From Schlegelella_A sp965246805 (GTDB lineage: Bacteria; Pseudomonadota; Gammaproteobacteria; Burkholderiales; Burkholderiaceae_C): 64,000 nt of DNA. The DNA lies in the NCBI GenBank assembly GCA_965246805.1, contig CBDFFO010000010.1, positions 62,001-126,000 on the forward strand, given 5' to 3'. Shown in pieces: positions 54,648-63,957 of this stretch (position 1 is its first letter; every line of letters begins with the position of its first letter). The notes beneath the pieces were generated by a model, which was given only the letters and a program-made list of their open reading frames with translations, had not been told where the DNA came from and ran no database searches. The translations under genes were made by a program, and so were the position numbers.

Positions 54648-56741
54648 ATGACGACACCGACTCCGAATCGCATCGACGCCGTGTCGAGCCCCCATCCGCT
54701 GTTGCAGCCGTGGACGGACGGCTTGCCGCCATTCGCGGCGATCCGCGCCGAACATTTCGAGCCGGCCTTCGCCGTCGCGATGGCCGAGCAACTCGCCGAG
54801 ATCGATGCCGTTGGACGTGACGAGAGCAGGCCGACCTTCGAGAACACCATCGCTGCGCTCGACCGCAGCGGCCGGGCGTTCAATCGCATCGAGAGCGTGT
54901 TCTACAACCTGGCGTCGAGCGAGACCACGCCCGAGCTGCAGGCGGCCGAGATGCGGCTCGCGCCTCGGCTCGCCGCGCACGCGAGCGCGCTCTCGATGCA
55001 CAAGCCACTGTTCGCGCGAATCGACGCGTTGTACGAGGAGCGGGCATCGTTGCCGCTCGACGCCGAGCAGCGCCGCGTGCTCGAGCGTTTCCATGTCGAC
55101 TTCGTGCGCGCCGGCGCCCGCCTGGGCGACGCGGAACAGACCCGCTACGCGCAGGTCATGCAGCGCCTGGCCGAACTCACCACCGCGTTCGGCCAGAACG
55201 TGCTGGCCGACGAGACCGGCTTTCGGCTGGTGTTGCGCGATGAATCCGATCTCGCCGGCCTGCCCGATTTCATTCGCGCCACCGCCGCCCAGGCCGCGGT
55301 CGATCGCGGCGTCGACGCGGCTGGCGTGATCACGCTCTCGCGCTCGCACATCGTTCCCTTCCTGACGTTCTCGGAGCGCCGCGACCTGCGCGAGGCCGCG
55401 TGGCGCGCCTGGACCACGCGCGGCGAGCACGACGGCCCGCACGACAACCGGCCCATCGCCCGCGAGATCCTCGCGCTGCGCACCGAGCAGGCCGCGTTTC
55501 ACGGCTTCGGGAGCTACGCCGACTACGCGCTCGCCGACACGATGGCCGGCCGGCAAAGCGCCGTCACCGAACTGTTGATGCAGGTCTGGGGCCCGGCCAA
55601 AGCGCGGGCCGAAGCCGAACGCGAGGCGCTCGACGCAATGGCGTCCTCCCGCGGCGAGCAGATCTCGCTTGAGGCCTGGGACTGGCGCTACTACGCCGAG
55701 AAGGTTCGCCAGGTGCGCTTCGATCTCGACGAGGCCGAGGTCAAACCGTACTTTGCGCTCGACCGCATGGTCGAAGCCGCGTTCGATTGCGCGAACCGGC
55801 TGTTCGGCATCACCATGGTCGCCCGGCCCGACGCCGTCGCTTATCACCCCGACGTGAAGGTCTACGACGTTCGCGATGCCTCGGGCAATGCGATCGGCAC
55901 CTTCCTGCACGACAACTTTGCGCGCGCGAGCAAGCGCAGCGGTGCGTGGATGAGCACCTTTCGCCTGCAGTCGCGCAACGCCACGGCCGAGCACGGCGAC
56001 GCGTTGCCCATCGTCGTCAACAACAACAACTTCGCGAAGGGGGCGGCCGGTGCGCCGACCTTGCTGAGCTTCGACGATGCGCGCACCTTGTTCCACGAGT
56101 TCGGACACGGCCTGCACGGGCTGCTGTCGAATGTCACCTACGAGCGCGTCTCCGGCACAAACGTGCTGCGCGACTTTGTCGAGTTGCCGTCGCAGCTCTT
56201 CGAGCACTGGCTCGAAGAGCCCGAGGTGTTGAAGCGCCACGCGCGACATCACGTGACCGGCGAGGCGATTCCCGATGCACTGATCGAAAAAATCCACGCC
56301 GCGCGTTTGTTCGGCCAGGGCTACGAGACGGTGCGCTACACCGCGTCGGCGCTCGTTGACATGGCGGCGCACGCGGTCTCAGCCCCGCCGATCGACGACG
56401 TGGTGGCATTCGAAGCAAAAACGCTCGCGTCGCTCGATGCGCCGCGGGTCGTCGGCATGAACCACCGGCTCACGCACTTCCAGCACCTCTTTTCCGGCTC
56501 GGGCTATGCCGCGGGCTACTACGTGTACCTGTGGGCCGAGGTGCTCGACGCCGACGGCTACGACGCGTTCGTCGAGGCCGGCAGCCCGTTCGACCGCGCG
56601 GTCGCCGAGCGCCTGCAGCGATTCATCTATTCGAGCGGCAATTCGATCGAGCCCGGTGCCGCGTACCGCGCGTTCCGCGGCCGCGCCCCGGTCGTCGCGC
56701 CGATGCTGAAGCAGCGAGGGTTGACGACGATCTCGGACTGA
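54648..56741 (+). CDS. M3 family oligopeptidase (Dcp/oligopeptidase A type)
   Basis: A 697-residue zinc metallopeptidase. The zinc motif HEFGH is at residues 483-487 (TLFHEFGHGLHGLL), and the third ligand Glu lies about 25 residues on (FVELPSQLFEHW). HNPLL-like start (SPHPLLQPWTDGLPPF) and GYAAGYYVYLWAEVLDADGYDAF near the end are typical. These cytosolic enzymes degrade short peptides, including signal-peptide fragments. No export signal is seen. It converges on the hybrid kinase gene. Confidence 0.94.
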   Translation: MTTPTPNRIDAVSSPHPLLQPWTDGLPPFAAIRAEHFEPAFAVAMAEQLAEIDAVGRDESRPTFENTIAALDRSGRAFNRIESVFYNLASSETTPELQAAEMRLAPRLAAHASALSMHKPLFARIDALYEERASLPLDAEQRRVLERFHVDFVRAGARLGDAEQTRYAQVMQRLAELTTAFGQNVLADETGFRLVLRDESDLAGLPDFIRATAAQAAVDRGVDAAGVITLSRSHIVPFLTFSERRDLREAAWRAWTTRGEHDGPHDNRPIAREILALRTEQAAFHGFGSYADYALADTMAGRQSAVTELLMQVWGPAKARAEAEREALDAMASSRGEQISLEAWDWRYYAEKVRQVRFDLDEAEVKPYFALDRMVEAAFDCANRLFGITMVARPDAVAYHPDVKVYDVRDASGNAIGTFLHDNFARASKRSGAWMSTFRLQSRNATAEHGDALPIVVNNNNFAKGAAGAPTLLSFDDARTLFHEFGHGLHGLLSNVTYERVSGTNVLRDFVELPSQLFEHWLEEPEVLKRHARHHVTGEAIPDALIEKIHAARLFGQGYETVRYTASALVDMAAHAVSAPPIDDVVAFEAKTLASLDAPRVVGMNHRLTHFQHLFSGSGYAAGYYVYLWAEVLDADGYDAFVEAGSPFDRAVAERLQRFIYSSGNSIEPGAAYRAFRGRAPVVAPMLKQRGLTTISD

Positions 56742-56760
56742 TGCCGCGCCGCGGCCCGCA

Positions 56761-59700
56761 TCAGGCCGCGGGCGCCGGCGCCGGAAACAGGCGCTCGAGC
56801 GACTCGAGGAACATGCGGAAGTTGATCGGCTTAGTCCAGTAATCGGTGAAGCCGGCGTCGAGCCCGCGCGTGATGTCTTCCGGCAGCGCGTTGGCGGAGA
56901 GCGCGATGCAGGGGATCGCGCGCGTCGCCGGGTCGGCGCGCAGGCGACGCAGCACCTCGAAGCCATCGATGTCCGGCAATTGCAGATCGACGAGAACCAG
57001 GTCCGGCACCAGGCTTTTCGCCCGCGCGACACCGCCGATGCCAGTCTGCTCCGAGTCGATCTGCAGCCCCGCGAGGCTGCCCACCAGCTCTTCGACCAGC
57101 AGCACGTTGACGACGTTGTCTTCGATGTAGAGCAGACGGCCCGCGCGTGTCGCTACCGCGCGGCTGGTGCCGTCGGCGAGGTTCACGCCGGTGATGGCGT
57201 CGAGCGCCAGCGCTTCGGCGAGCGTCGCACCCGGTTGGAAAGGGGCTGATTCGGCCGACACGCGCAACATCACCTCGAAGACCGAGCCTTCGCCCGGCAC
57301 ACTGCTGACGTCGATGCGGCCGTTCATGCCGTCGACCAGGGCCTTCACGATCGTGAGGCCGATGCCGGTGCCTTCGATCGCCTCGTGCTCGGCGCCGAAG
57401 CGATTAAACGGTTCGAAGAGGTGCGAGAGTTGATCGGCGCTGAGACCCCGGCCGGTGTCGCGCACGACCAGCCAGGCATGCTCGTCGTCGGCGCGCGTCT
57501 CGATCGTCACCTCGCCTCCGGGCTTGTTGTACTTGATCGCGTTCGACAGCAGGTTGATCAGCACCTGCCGCAGGCGTGTCGGGTCGGCCGCGACGAAGCC
57601 GCCGATGTGGCTGCTTCGCACCACGCATCGATGCTCGTGTGCGAGCGATTGCACGAGCGGAATCGATTCGGCCACGAGCAACGCCAGATCGACCGGTTGC
57701 AACGAGAGCTTCATCTCGCCCGACTCGAGCGCCGACAGCTCGAGCACGCCGTTGATGAGCGAGAGCAGGTGGTCGGCAGCGGTGCGGATGTGTGCGAGTT
57801 TCTCGAGCTGGCTGTGCGCACCGGCGCGCCGCGACTCGATCTGCAGCAACTGCGTGAAGCCGAGCACCGCGTTCATCGGCGTGCGCAACTCGTGGCTCAT
57901 GCGCGACAGGAACTGCGACTTGGCCTGCATTTCGCGCTCGGCCACGGCGGTGGTCTGACGCGCGATCTCGGCATTGCGTTGCGCGGTCACGTCCCAGTTC
58001 ACGCCGACGCGGCGCTGCACCTCGCCCTCGCTGTCAACGATCACGACCGAGCGCGACGCGAGCCAGCGCCACGACCCGTCGATTGCCTTCACGCGATATT
58101 CGTAGGCGCTCGGCAAGTCGACGCGCGTGTCGGCCGGGTGCGCCGCGATCACTTGTGCGACGTCGTCGGGGTGGACCGACTTCAAGCGTTCCGCGCGGCT
58201 GGGCAACTCGCCGGGGGTGAGGCCGCGCAGCCGGAACATCTGCTCGTCCCAGTGCTCGTCAATACCGCCAGGGCCGTATTCCCACGTGCCGATGCCGGCG
58301 TGGCCGGCGATCAGCGCCGACCTCTCGCTGACTTTCCGCAACGTGTCGAGCGCTTCATGCTGGTCGGTCACATCGACGACCACGCCGAGCAACCGGCGCT
58401 GATCGGTTCGGGTGCGATCGACATCGGCCCGCAACACCACCCAATGCGCGCGGGCGTCGCGCCGCACCGTGCGGAATTGGGTTTCGAAGGGCCCTTCGCC
58501 CGCGCGCATGTATTGGCGAACCTGCCGGCCGATGCGCCCGCGGTCACGCGCATCGACGCACTCGACGAGCCATGCGCGCAAGCTCGGCACGGGGGTTCGA
58601 TGCGGTCGATCGAACAGCTCGAACATCTGCTGGTTCCAGTCGGCTTCCCCGTCGCCCACGGCGACCGACCAGATGCCCACGCGCGCCGCATGGGTCGCGG
58701 CATCGAGTCGACGCGACAGTGCCTCGGCATGGCGCATGCGCTCGACCCGGTCGGTGACGTCGAGCGCGACGCCAACGAAGGCGGTGGCGCGGCCGTTCGG
58801 TGCCCGCAATGCGACGCGGCGCGCCAGGATGTAGCGCCAGCTGCCGTCGGCACGTCGAAAGCGCGCTTCGATATCGACTGGCTGATCGGAATGCAAGGAC
58901 TCGCGGATCGACGCCAGCACTTGTGGCCAATCGTCGGCATGGACGAGCGCCTTCACGTCTTCGGCGGGCACGCCGGTGCTCGAAGGCGGGATGCCGATCA
59001 GGTCAAACGCCACCGGGTTCAAGTGGACCCGGTCGGTGGCCAGATCGTGACGCCAGATCGCGATGTGGCCCAGATCGACAGCCATCTTCAGTTGCGCGTT
59101 GAGGTCGCTCAGGGCGCGCGCCGCGTTGTAGACCTCGGTGTCGTCGGCCATGATGCCCACAACGCGGGCCGGTCGACCCGTGTCGTCGTTCATCACATGC
59201 CACTGGGAACGGATCCAGCGCGTCTCGCCGCTCGGCTTGATCACGCGATAGCGGTGCGCGTGCACGCCGGGTTGAACGCTCGAGAAGCTCTCGCTCAGCG
59301 CCTCCCGGTCGTCGGGGTGAACCCGTTGCATGCCTTCGCGGTAGGTGGGCGTCTTGCCATTCGGATCGAGCCCCCAGACCTCGAACACCTCGCGGTCCCA
59401 TTCGCCTTCACCGGTGATGAGGTCGCGCCGCCAGACGCCGAACCGGCCGAAGCCGAGCGCGAGCGCGAGCACCTCTTCGGGGTAGCGCGCGTCGGCGGCG
59501 GCCTGGTGCTCACGGTCGAGCGGGCGGAAGGTCCAGACCAGGCGATCGTCGACCGCGGCGGCGCGTGCTTCCACAGGCAGTGCGTCTTCGTGCGCCTTCG
59601 ATCGGAAGGGTGCGAGGTTGATCTCGGTGCTCTCGAGGGCGCCGCGTCGCAAGGACTCGAGCAAGGTGTTGCGAGCGGCCGCATTGCGGGCCAGCGACAT

Positions 59701-59886
59701 GATGAACCCGGCCTGCGCCGCCCGACCCGCATCAATGCCAAGGCGCTCGGCGAAACGACGATTGCACCAGAGGATGCGGCCGCTTCTGTCTGTCACGGCC
59801 GCGAGGTCGCTGCTCAATTCGAGCGCCACGCGAAGTGCTGGCGAGGCCAAGCTCAGCGCGGAAACCGGCTTCGAGAGCTCATTCAT
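56761..59886 (-). CDS. Multi-PAS hybrid sensor histidine kinase with receiver domain
   Basis: A 1041-residue soluble-looking sensor (no membrane helices). An N-terminal PAS-like region (DRSGRILWCNRRFAERLG) is followed by about four PAS/PAC modules, each with a REGxQRVHPDDREAL- or WRYILARR-type PAC signature. The HisKA phospho-acceptor is His665 (SHELRTPMNAVLGF), followed by an ATPase domain (NLLSNAIKYN, DTGRGLS, GTGIGLTIV). A C-terminal receiver domain has its phospho-acceptor at Asp967 (LVLVDLQLPDIDG) and the conserved Lys in WTKPINF. It is an orphan hybrid; no response-regulator gene is adjacent. The start codon lies in a GAAT tetranucleotide repeat. Confidence 0.93.
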   Translation of the reverse strand: MNELSKPVSALSLASPALRVALELSSDLAAVTDRSGRILWCNRRFAERLGIDAGRAAQAGFIMSLARNAAARNTLLESLRRGALESTEINLAPFRSKAHEDALPVEARAAAVDDRLVWTFRPLDREHQAAADARYPEEVLALALGFGRFGVWRRDLITGEGEWDREVFEVWGLDPNGKTPTYREGMQRVHPDDREALSESFSSVQPGVHAHRYRVIKPSGETRWIRSQWHVMNDDTGRPARVVGIMADDTEVYNAARALSDLNAQLKMAVDLGHIAIWRHDLATDRVHLNPVAFDLIGIPPSSTGVPAEDVKALVHADDWPQVLASIRESLHSDQPVDIEARFRRADGSWRYILARRVALRAPNGRATAFVGVALDVTDRVERMRHAEALSRRLDAATHAARVGIWSVAVGDGEADWNQQMFELFDRPHRTPVPSLRAWLVECVDARDRGRIGRQVRQYMRAGEGPFETQFRTVRRDARAHWVVLRADVDRTRTDQRRLLGVVVDVTDQHEALDTLRKVSERSALIAGHAGIGTWEYGPGGIDEHWDEQMFRLRGLTPGELPSRAERLKSVHPDDVAQVIAAHPADTRVDLPSAYEYRVKAIDGSWRWLASRSVVIVDSEGEVQRRVGVNWDVTAQRNAEIARQTTAVAEREMQAKSQFLSRMSHELRTPMNAVLGFTQLLQIESRRAGAHSQLEKLAHIRTAADHLLSLINGVLELSALESGEMKLSLQPVDLALLVAESIPLVQSLAHEHRCVVRSSHIGGFVAADPTRLRQVLINLLSNAIKYNKPGGEVTIETRADDEHAWLVVRDTGRGLSADQLSHLFEPFNRFGAEHEAIEGTGIGLTIVKALVDGMNGRIDVSSVPGEGSVFEVMLRVSAESAPFQPGATLAEALALDAITGVNLADGTSRAVATRAGRLLYIEDNVVNVLLVEELVGSLAGLQIDSEQTGIGGVARAKSLVPDLVLVDLQLPDIDGFEVLRRLRADPATRAIPCIALSANALPEDITRGLDAGFTDYWTKPINFRMFLESLERLFPAPAPAA

Positions 59887-59896
59887 TCATTCATTC
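59881..59896. repeat. Tetranucleotide repeat (ATTC)4 at the kinase start codon
   Basis: Four ATTC units on the plus strand read GAATGAATGAATGAAT on the coding strand, giving ATG triplets every 4 bases around the start of the hybrid kinase gene. The functional ATG is the one followed by AATGAGCTC. Upstream ATGs open tiny frames that end in TGA. No clear ribosome site precedes the array. Confidence 0.8.
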
Positions 59897-60065
59897 GGGT
59901 GTGCAGTCACGATGAATTGGCCAGCTCGCACCAACGGAGGAAAGTCTAGCGTGGGGCCTTGGCGAGTGGGCGGGGCGCCGCGTGACACGCGTGCCGTGCT
60001 GCACGTTGCGGGCAACCGTTCGTCGCGGCACGCGCAGAAATCGCGGCCCAAAGAAATGGCAGACG

Positions 60066-60090
60066 AAAAAAAACCGCGGCAGTGCCGCGG
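60066..60090 (-). terminator. Rho-independent terminator of the cold-shock gene
   Basis: On the minus strand a 7-bp stem (CCGCGGC/GCCGCGG; plus coordinates 60074-60080 and 60084-60090) with a 3-nt loop is followed by a run of eight T residues. It lies about 70 bp after the cold-shock stop. Confidence 0.9.
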
Positions 60091-60160
60091 ATCGTTGGCC
60101 TTGCGGCCACCCTGGCGCTTTTGGCGTGCGGGCTTCACGAAGGGCTTGCGCCCTCGGGTC

Positions 60161-60379
60161 TCAGAGAACCCGGATGTTCGCTGCTTGCAGGCCCTTTTGA
60201 CCTTGCTTCACTTCGAACTCGACACGCTGGTTTTCGGCCAGGGTCTTGAAGCCCGTTCCGGCGATGTCACGGAAGTGGGCGAACAGGTCGGCGCCGCCCG
60301 CGTCTTGCGCGATAAAGCCGAAGCCCTTGCTTTCGTTGAACCACTTCACGGTACCGGTTTGGGTTTGTCCTTCAGACAT
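60161..60379 (-). CDS. CspA-family cold-shock protein
   Basis: A 72-residue single cold-shock domain: TGTVKWFNESKGFGFI (RNP1 KGFGFI) and DLFAHFRDI in place of the usual VFVHF RNP2, ending KGLQAANIRVL. It binds single-stranded RNA or DNA and melts RNA structure. AGGA lies about 10 bases before the ATG. A long intergenic leader (260 bp to the divergent cupin gene) holds a hairpin near the start, and a strong terminator follows the gene, so it is monocistronic. Confidence 0.97.
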   Translation of the reverse strand: MSEGQTQTGTVKWFNESKGFGFIAQDAGGADLFAHFRDIAGTGFKTLAENQRVEFEVKQGQKGLQAANIRVL

Positions 60380-60403
60380 TTCAATATCCTATCTATGCAA
60401 ATG

Positions 60404-60425
60404 ATGCGTCGCACATGCGGCGCAT
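60404..60425 (-). promoter_or_regulatory. Hairpin in the cold-shock gene leader
   Basis: ATGCGTCGCA (60404-60413) can pair with TGCGGCGCAT (60416-60425) with one mismatch and a 2-nt gap, 25-46 bases upstream of the start codon. Cold-shock mRNAs are known for structured, temperature-sensitive leaders; that this stem does so here is inference. No confident promoter hexamers were seen. Confidence 0.35.
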
Positions 60426-60639
60426 GCAGCAACACGAAAGAGTCGATCAGGGGGATTTTCAAAAACCGGTTGCGAGAACCGCAGCCGGCAGAAGCAGAAT
60501 CACGAACAACCACTGTCTTGCGTATAACTGTGCGGCTAATGTACACGAGCAGCAATCGGACCTTTGAGGGGCATGGCGTTCCGCTCGCTCGCGCCAGCCC
60601 CGGGCCGCGCAGAATCGTGATTTCAAACGACGCGCCCTC

Positions 60640-61110
60640 ATGACCCCATCGACAAGCGCACCCTGGAAAAACGACGGCGTGCAGGTCGTCAAGAGCGACC
60701 AGCTGGACCCGGGCACCGCCCAGACGCCGGGCATGAACCGCCAGGCCGCTATCAATTTCGCACGCAACGGTGCGCAAAAACTCTGGGCCGGAACCGTGCA
60801 CATCCATGCCGGTGCCAAGACTGGGGCTCATCACCACGGCGCGCTGGAAAGCGTGATCTACGTCGTCAAGGGACGCGCTCGCATGCGCTGGGGCGAGCGG
60901 CTCGAGTTCACCGCCGAAGCGGGGCCCGGCGATTTCATCTACATCCCGCCGTGGGTGCCGCATCAGGAGATCAACGCGAGCCGCGCTGAAACGCTCGAAT
61001 GCGTGCTCTGCCGAAGCGACGGTGAGGCGGTGGCGGTGAACCTCGACATCGAACCCGCCGAGGCGCCCGAGACGGTGCGCTGGATCGACCCGACGCATCC
61101 CCATGGCTGA
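60640..61110 (+). CDS. Cupin domain protein
   Basis: A 156-residue small cupin. The first metal-binding motif is HIHAGAKTGAHHHGALESVIYVVKG (His cluster plus Glu) and the second is GPGDFIYIPPWVPHQEIN with a His ligand. Most such proteins are metal-dependent dioxygenases, isomerases or sugar/acid binding proteins; the substrate cannot be assigned. The gene overlaps the flavin oxidoreductase start by 8 bp, so the three genes to 62949 probably form one transcript. It is divergent from the cold-shock gene. Confidence 0.88.
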   Translation: MTPSTSAPWKNDGVQVVKSDQLDPGTAQTPGMNRQAAINFARNGAQKLWAGTVHIHAGAKTGAHHHGALESVIYVVKGRARMRWGERLEFTAEAGPGDFIYIPPWVPHQEINASRAETLECVLCRSDGEAVAVNLDIEPAEAPETVRWIDPTHPHG

Positions 61111-62146
61111 GCACGCGGCGAACCCTTTGCGCCTTTCGGTGCTCGATCAATCGGTGTCGATCGCCGGCAGCAGCGAAGACGCCGCCATACGCGACACGCT
61201 CGACCTCGCCGTGCATTGCGAAAGACTCGGCTATTCGCGCTTCTGGGTCAGCGAGCACCACGGCTTGCCGACGATCGTCGGCAGCGCGCCCGAGATCCTG
61301 ATGGCTGCGATCGCGGCGCGCACTTCGCGCATCCGTATCGGCAGCGCGGGTGTGATGCTGCCGCACTACAGCGCCCTGAAGGTGGCCGAGCAGTTCCGCG
61401 TGCTCGAGGCGTTGGCGCCTGGCCGCATCGATCTCGGGGTGGGTCGGGCGCCGGGCAGCGACATGCGCACGGCGCGGGCGCTCAATCCGAACGCTGCGAT
61501 GGCCGCCGACGCCTTCCCCGAGCAGGTACGCGACCTGCAACAGTGGACGAGCGCCGGCACCCATGCCGGCATCACTGCGCATCCGCTGGGGCCGCACGCG
61601 CCGGAGATCTGGATCCTCGGCAGCTCCAACTACGGGGCCCAGCTCGCGGCGCACTTCGGTTTGCCGTATGCGTTCGCGTATTTCTTCACCGACGGCGAGG
61701 GCGCGGCGCAGGCGATGTCGCTCTACCACGACCTGTATCGGCCGAGCGACCGGCATCCAACACCGCACGCGACGCTCTGCGTCTGGGCGTTGGCCGCTGA
61801 CACCGAGGCGGATGCGACGCACCACGCGCTCGGCCGCGATCGATGGCGCGTCGATCGGGCGCGCGGCGTGCTCGGACCCTTGCAGTCGCCCGATGCGATC
61901 GCCGAGCGCGGCTTCACGTCGAGCGAAATGGTCACGATCGACGCGATGCGCGCCAAAGCCTTCGTGGGTCGAGTCGATGTCGTGGCCGGCAAGCTCCGCA
62001 AGCTCGCGGCCGACTTCGCCGTCGACGAGCTCGTCGTCAACACCTGGGCCTTCGATCCGGCCGTCCGACGTCATTCCTATGCGCGACTCGCCGAAGCGTT
62101 CGGCTTGCCCGAAGCGCTCGCCGAGCGCGAGTTCTTCACCGCATGA
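61103..62146 (+). CDS. LLM-class flavin-dependent oxidoreductase
   Basis: A 347-residue TIM-barrel protein of the bacterial luciferase-like monooxygenase class. SVLDQSVSIAG at the N-terminus, SRFWVSEHHGLP, RIRIGSAGVMLPHYSALKVAEQFRVLEAL and GRIDLGVGRAPGSD are the standard signatures of the YhbW/MsnO8-like subgroup. It uses reduced FMN (or F420 in other lineages) from a separate reductase. Substrate unknown. The stop overlaps a possible start of the next gene (ATGA at 62143). Confidence 0.92.
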   Translation: MAEHAANPLRLSVLDQSVSIAGSSEDAAIRDTLDLAVHCERLGYSRFWVSEHHGLPTIVGSAPEILMAAIAARTSRIRIGSAGVMLPHYSALKVAEQFRVLEALAPGRIDLGVGRAPGSDMRTARALNPNAAMAADAFPEQVRDLQQWTSAGTHAGITAHPLGPHAPEIWILGSSNYGAQLAAHFGLPYAFAYFFTDGEGAAQAMSLYHDLYRPSDRHPTPHATLCVWALAADTEADATHHALGRDRWRVDRARGVLGPLQSPDAIAERGFTSSEMVTIDAMRAKAFVGRVDVVAGKLRKLAADFAVDELVVNTWAFDPAVRRHSYARLAEAFGLPEALAEREFFTA

Positions 62147-62202
62147 GCCTGCCCGGCCGCCCGAAAGGCGAATACCGGAGCGTGCAGCGCGAAGGTACTC
62201 CA

Positions 62203-62949
62203 ATGAGCGCTGCGCCTTTCCTGCCGCCGATCACGCCGCCGGGCAGCGCCTCGATCGCGTTGCGCGACGACGGTCACGCGGTGCTCGACGCCAGCGGCTT
62301 CGCGTCGCTCGCGCACTGCGCGCTCGTGGATCTGAACGCGCTCCGGCCGTCATGGGACGCGCTGCCGCTCGACGCCTACCTGCGTGACGGTGGCCGCTAT
62401 CGGCGCCGTCGCCACTCGTGCTTCACGGTCGACGGCTCGACGCTCACGCAGGTGCCGCATCGCGCCCATTGGCAGCCGCTCGAATACAACGCGCTGCACG
62501 GCGGCATCGAGCGCTGGTTCGAGCCGATCGATGCCGCGGTGGTCGGTAGCCGCGCATGGACCTCCATGCTGCTCTCGATGGGCGAGCTGGCATCGGCCGT
62601 CCGGGGCGCGCGGCGCTGGTTCCTCGAAGCCCACCAGTTCCGCATCGACACCACGGACGGCATCGGCCGGCCGACCCCGGAAGGCGCGCATCGCGATGGC
62701 GTCGACGTCGTGGCGGTCGTGATGGTCGGGCGCCACGGCATCAAGGGCGGTGAGACGCGCGTGTTCGATGCCAGCGGGCCGACCGGCCTGCGCTTCACGC
62801 TGGTCGAGCCGTGGAGCTGTCTGCTGCTCGACGACGCGAAGATGATCCACGAGAGCACGCCGATCCAGCCGCTCGAGAGCCACGGGCATCGCGACACGTT
62901 GGTGATGACGTTGCGGGCCGGCGGGTTTCAGGGTCCGACCGCCGCGTGA
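62203..62949 (+). CDS. 2OG-Fe(II) dioxygenase family protein (isoleucine-dioxygenase-like fold)
   Basis: A 248-residue protein from the ATG at 62203, preferred because GAAGG lies 7 bases upstream; an ATG at 62143 overlapping the previous stop would add 20 residues. The iron ligands of the 2OG-Fe_Oxy_2 family are visible: EGAHRDGVD gives His163 and Asp165, and the distal His216 lies in KMIHESTPI; Arg230 in HRDTLVMTLR probably binds 2-oxoglutarate. Members include L-isoleucine 4-hydroxylase, so a free amino acid or similar small molecule is a candidate substrate. It is the last gene of the cupin cassette. Confidence 0.85.
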   Translation: MSAAPFLPPITPPGSASIALRDDGHAVLDASGFASLAHCALVDLNALRPSWDALPLDAYLRDGGRYRRRRHSCFTVDGSTLTQVPHRAHWQPLEYNALHGGIERWFEPIDAAVVGSRAWTSMLLSMGELASAVRGARRWFLEAHQFRIDTTDGIGRPTPEGAHRDGVDVVAVVMVGRHGIKGGETRVFDASGPTGLRFTLVEPWSCLLLDDAKMIHESTPIQPLESHGHRDTLVMTLRAGGFQGPTAA

Positions 62950-63015
62950 ACTTGCTTTCGCGGACGCTCGGCGCACCGCCACTCGAGGACTGGCGAGCAG
63001 CGCGAGCCACCTGTT

Positions 63016-63040
63016 AAAAAAGGGAGGCGACGGCCTCCCT
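63016..63040 (-). terminator. Rho-independent terminator of the Tim44-like gene
   Basis: On the minus strand the stem AGGGAGGC/GCCTCCCT (plus 63021-63028 and 63033-63040) with a 4-nt loop is followed by six T residues (plus 63016-63021). It lies 24 bp after the Tim44-like stop. Confidence 0.88.
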
Positions 63041-63063
63041 CTCAGCTCCTCGTCTGGCGTCGA

Positions 63064-63957
63064 TCACGCCACCTGCTGAATCCCTGCGATTGCCCATTCG
63101 CGGCTGCCGTCGTTCGGCTTCACGAGGTGCCACGCCTCGTCGAAGGGCTCTGTCGGGCCGTTCGCGTCCTCGCGAATCAGGCCATGGAATCGCACGCTGA
63201 CCACCTGTTGAGGGCCTTCGTCGACCACCTCGAGCACTTGTGCGTCGACCTGGACCACGTCGGTGGTCTGCGGCGCGCTGCGGCGATCCTGCAGATCGAG
63301 CTTGACGCTCGCGAACATTTCGGGCGTGGTGAACGCGCGCAGGTCGTTCAGGTCACCAGTGTCGTTGGCGGCCTGCATGCGAATGAAGATGAGCTTGGCC
63401 GTGCGCTCGAACGCGGGCGCGTCGAAGCCGGGCGGCAACGATGACACGGCAGGTTGCGAGGCCAGCGGCAGCGCTGGGCTGCCGGCGAGTGTGCCGGCCG
63501 GCGCCGCGGACGCGCCGCCGTTGGCGCCACCCGCGTTCGCGAACGATGGCCCTTGGCTCATTGCCGGCGCGAAGCGGCGCATCAAAAAGCGGATCGCGAA
63601 GAATGCGAGGCCGGCGATCAGCAGCATCGTGAAGATGTTGCCCATGCCTTCGCCCAAACCGAAGTGGCTCATCAACGCGGCGATGCCGAGACCGGCGGCC
63701 AGTCCCGCGATCGGGCCCATCCACGAGCGGCGTGGCGCCGCAGCGGCGGCGACGCCGGGCGCGGTGGTCGGCGCGGCGGCCGGCTTGATAGGTGCGGCGG
63801 CGGGCGGCGCCGTTGGCGTGGTGGCAGGTGCGGTGCGCGGCAGGCTGCGCTGCATGCCAGAGGAACCGCCGCCACCGATGCGGCGCGCTTCGGCAGCGGT
63901 CGGTGCGAGCGATGCGGCGGTGAAGGCGAGGGCCAAAGCCAGGACGAACGATTTCAT
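63064..63957 (-). CDS. Tim44-like domain membrane protein
   Basis: A 297-residue protein. A signal peptide or first helix (SFVLALALAFTAASLAPTAA) precedes a Gly/Pro/Ala-rich region, then two hydrophobic stretches (about residues 82-101 and 107-125, with NIFTMLLIAGLAFFAIRFLMRRF). The C-terminal Tim44-like domain covers about residues 175-297 (FERTAKLIFIRMQAANDTGDLNDL, EAWHLVKPN). Bacterial Tim44-like proteins occur at the inner membrane and their role is not settled. A terminator follows directly. Confidence 0.9.
   Translation of the reverse strand: MKSFVLALALAFTAASLAPTAAEARRIGGGGSSGMQRSLPRTAPATTPTAPPAAAPIKPAAAPTTAPGVAAAAAPRRSWMGPIAGLAAGLGIAALMSHFGLGEGMGNIFTMLLIAGLAFFAIRFLMRRFAPAMSQGPSFANAGGANGGASAAPAGTLAGSPALPLASQPAVSSLPPGFDAPAFERTAKLIFIRMQAANDTGDLNDLRAFTTPEMFASVKLDLQDRRSAPQTTDVVQVDAQVLEVVDEGPQQVVSVRFHGLIREDANGPTEPFDEAWHLVKPNDGSREWAIAGIQQVA

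Noticed and set aside
57385..59949. An 854-codon plus-strand frame opposite the hybrid kinase
   Set aside because: Antisense shadow of the PAS/kinase gene; no recognisable domains and no start signal.
59887..60138. An 83-codon minus-strand frame between the kinase and the cold-shock gene
   Set aside because: It overlaps the cold-shock terminator, has no ribosome site and no recognisable protein features.
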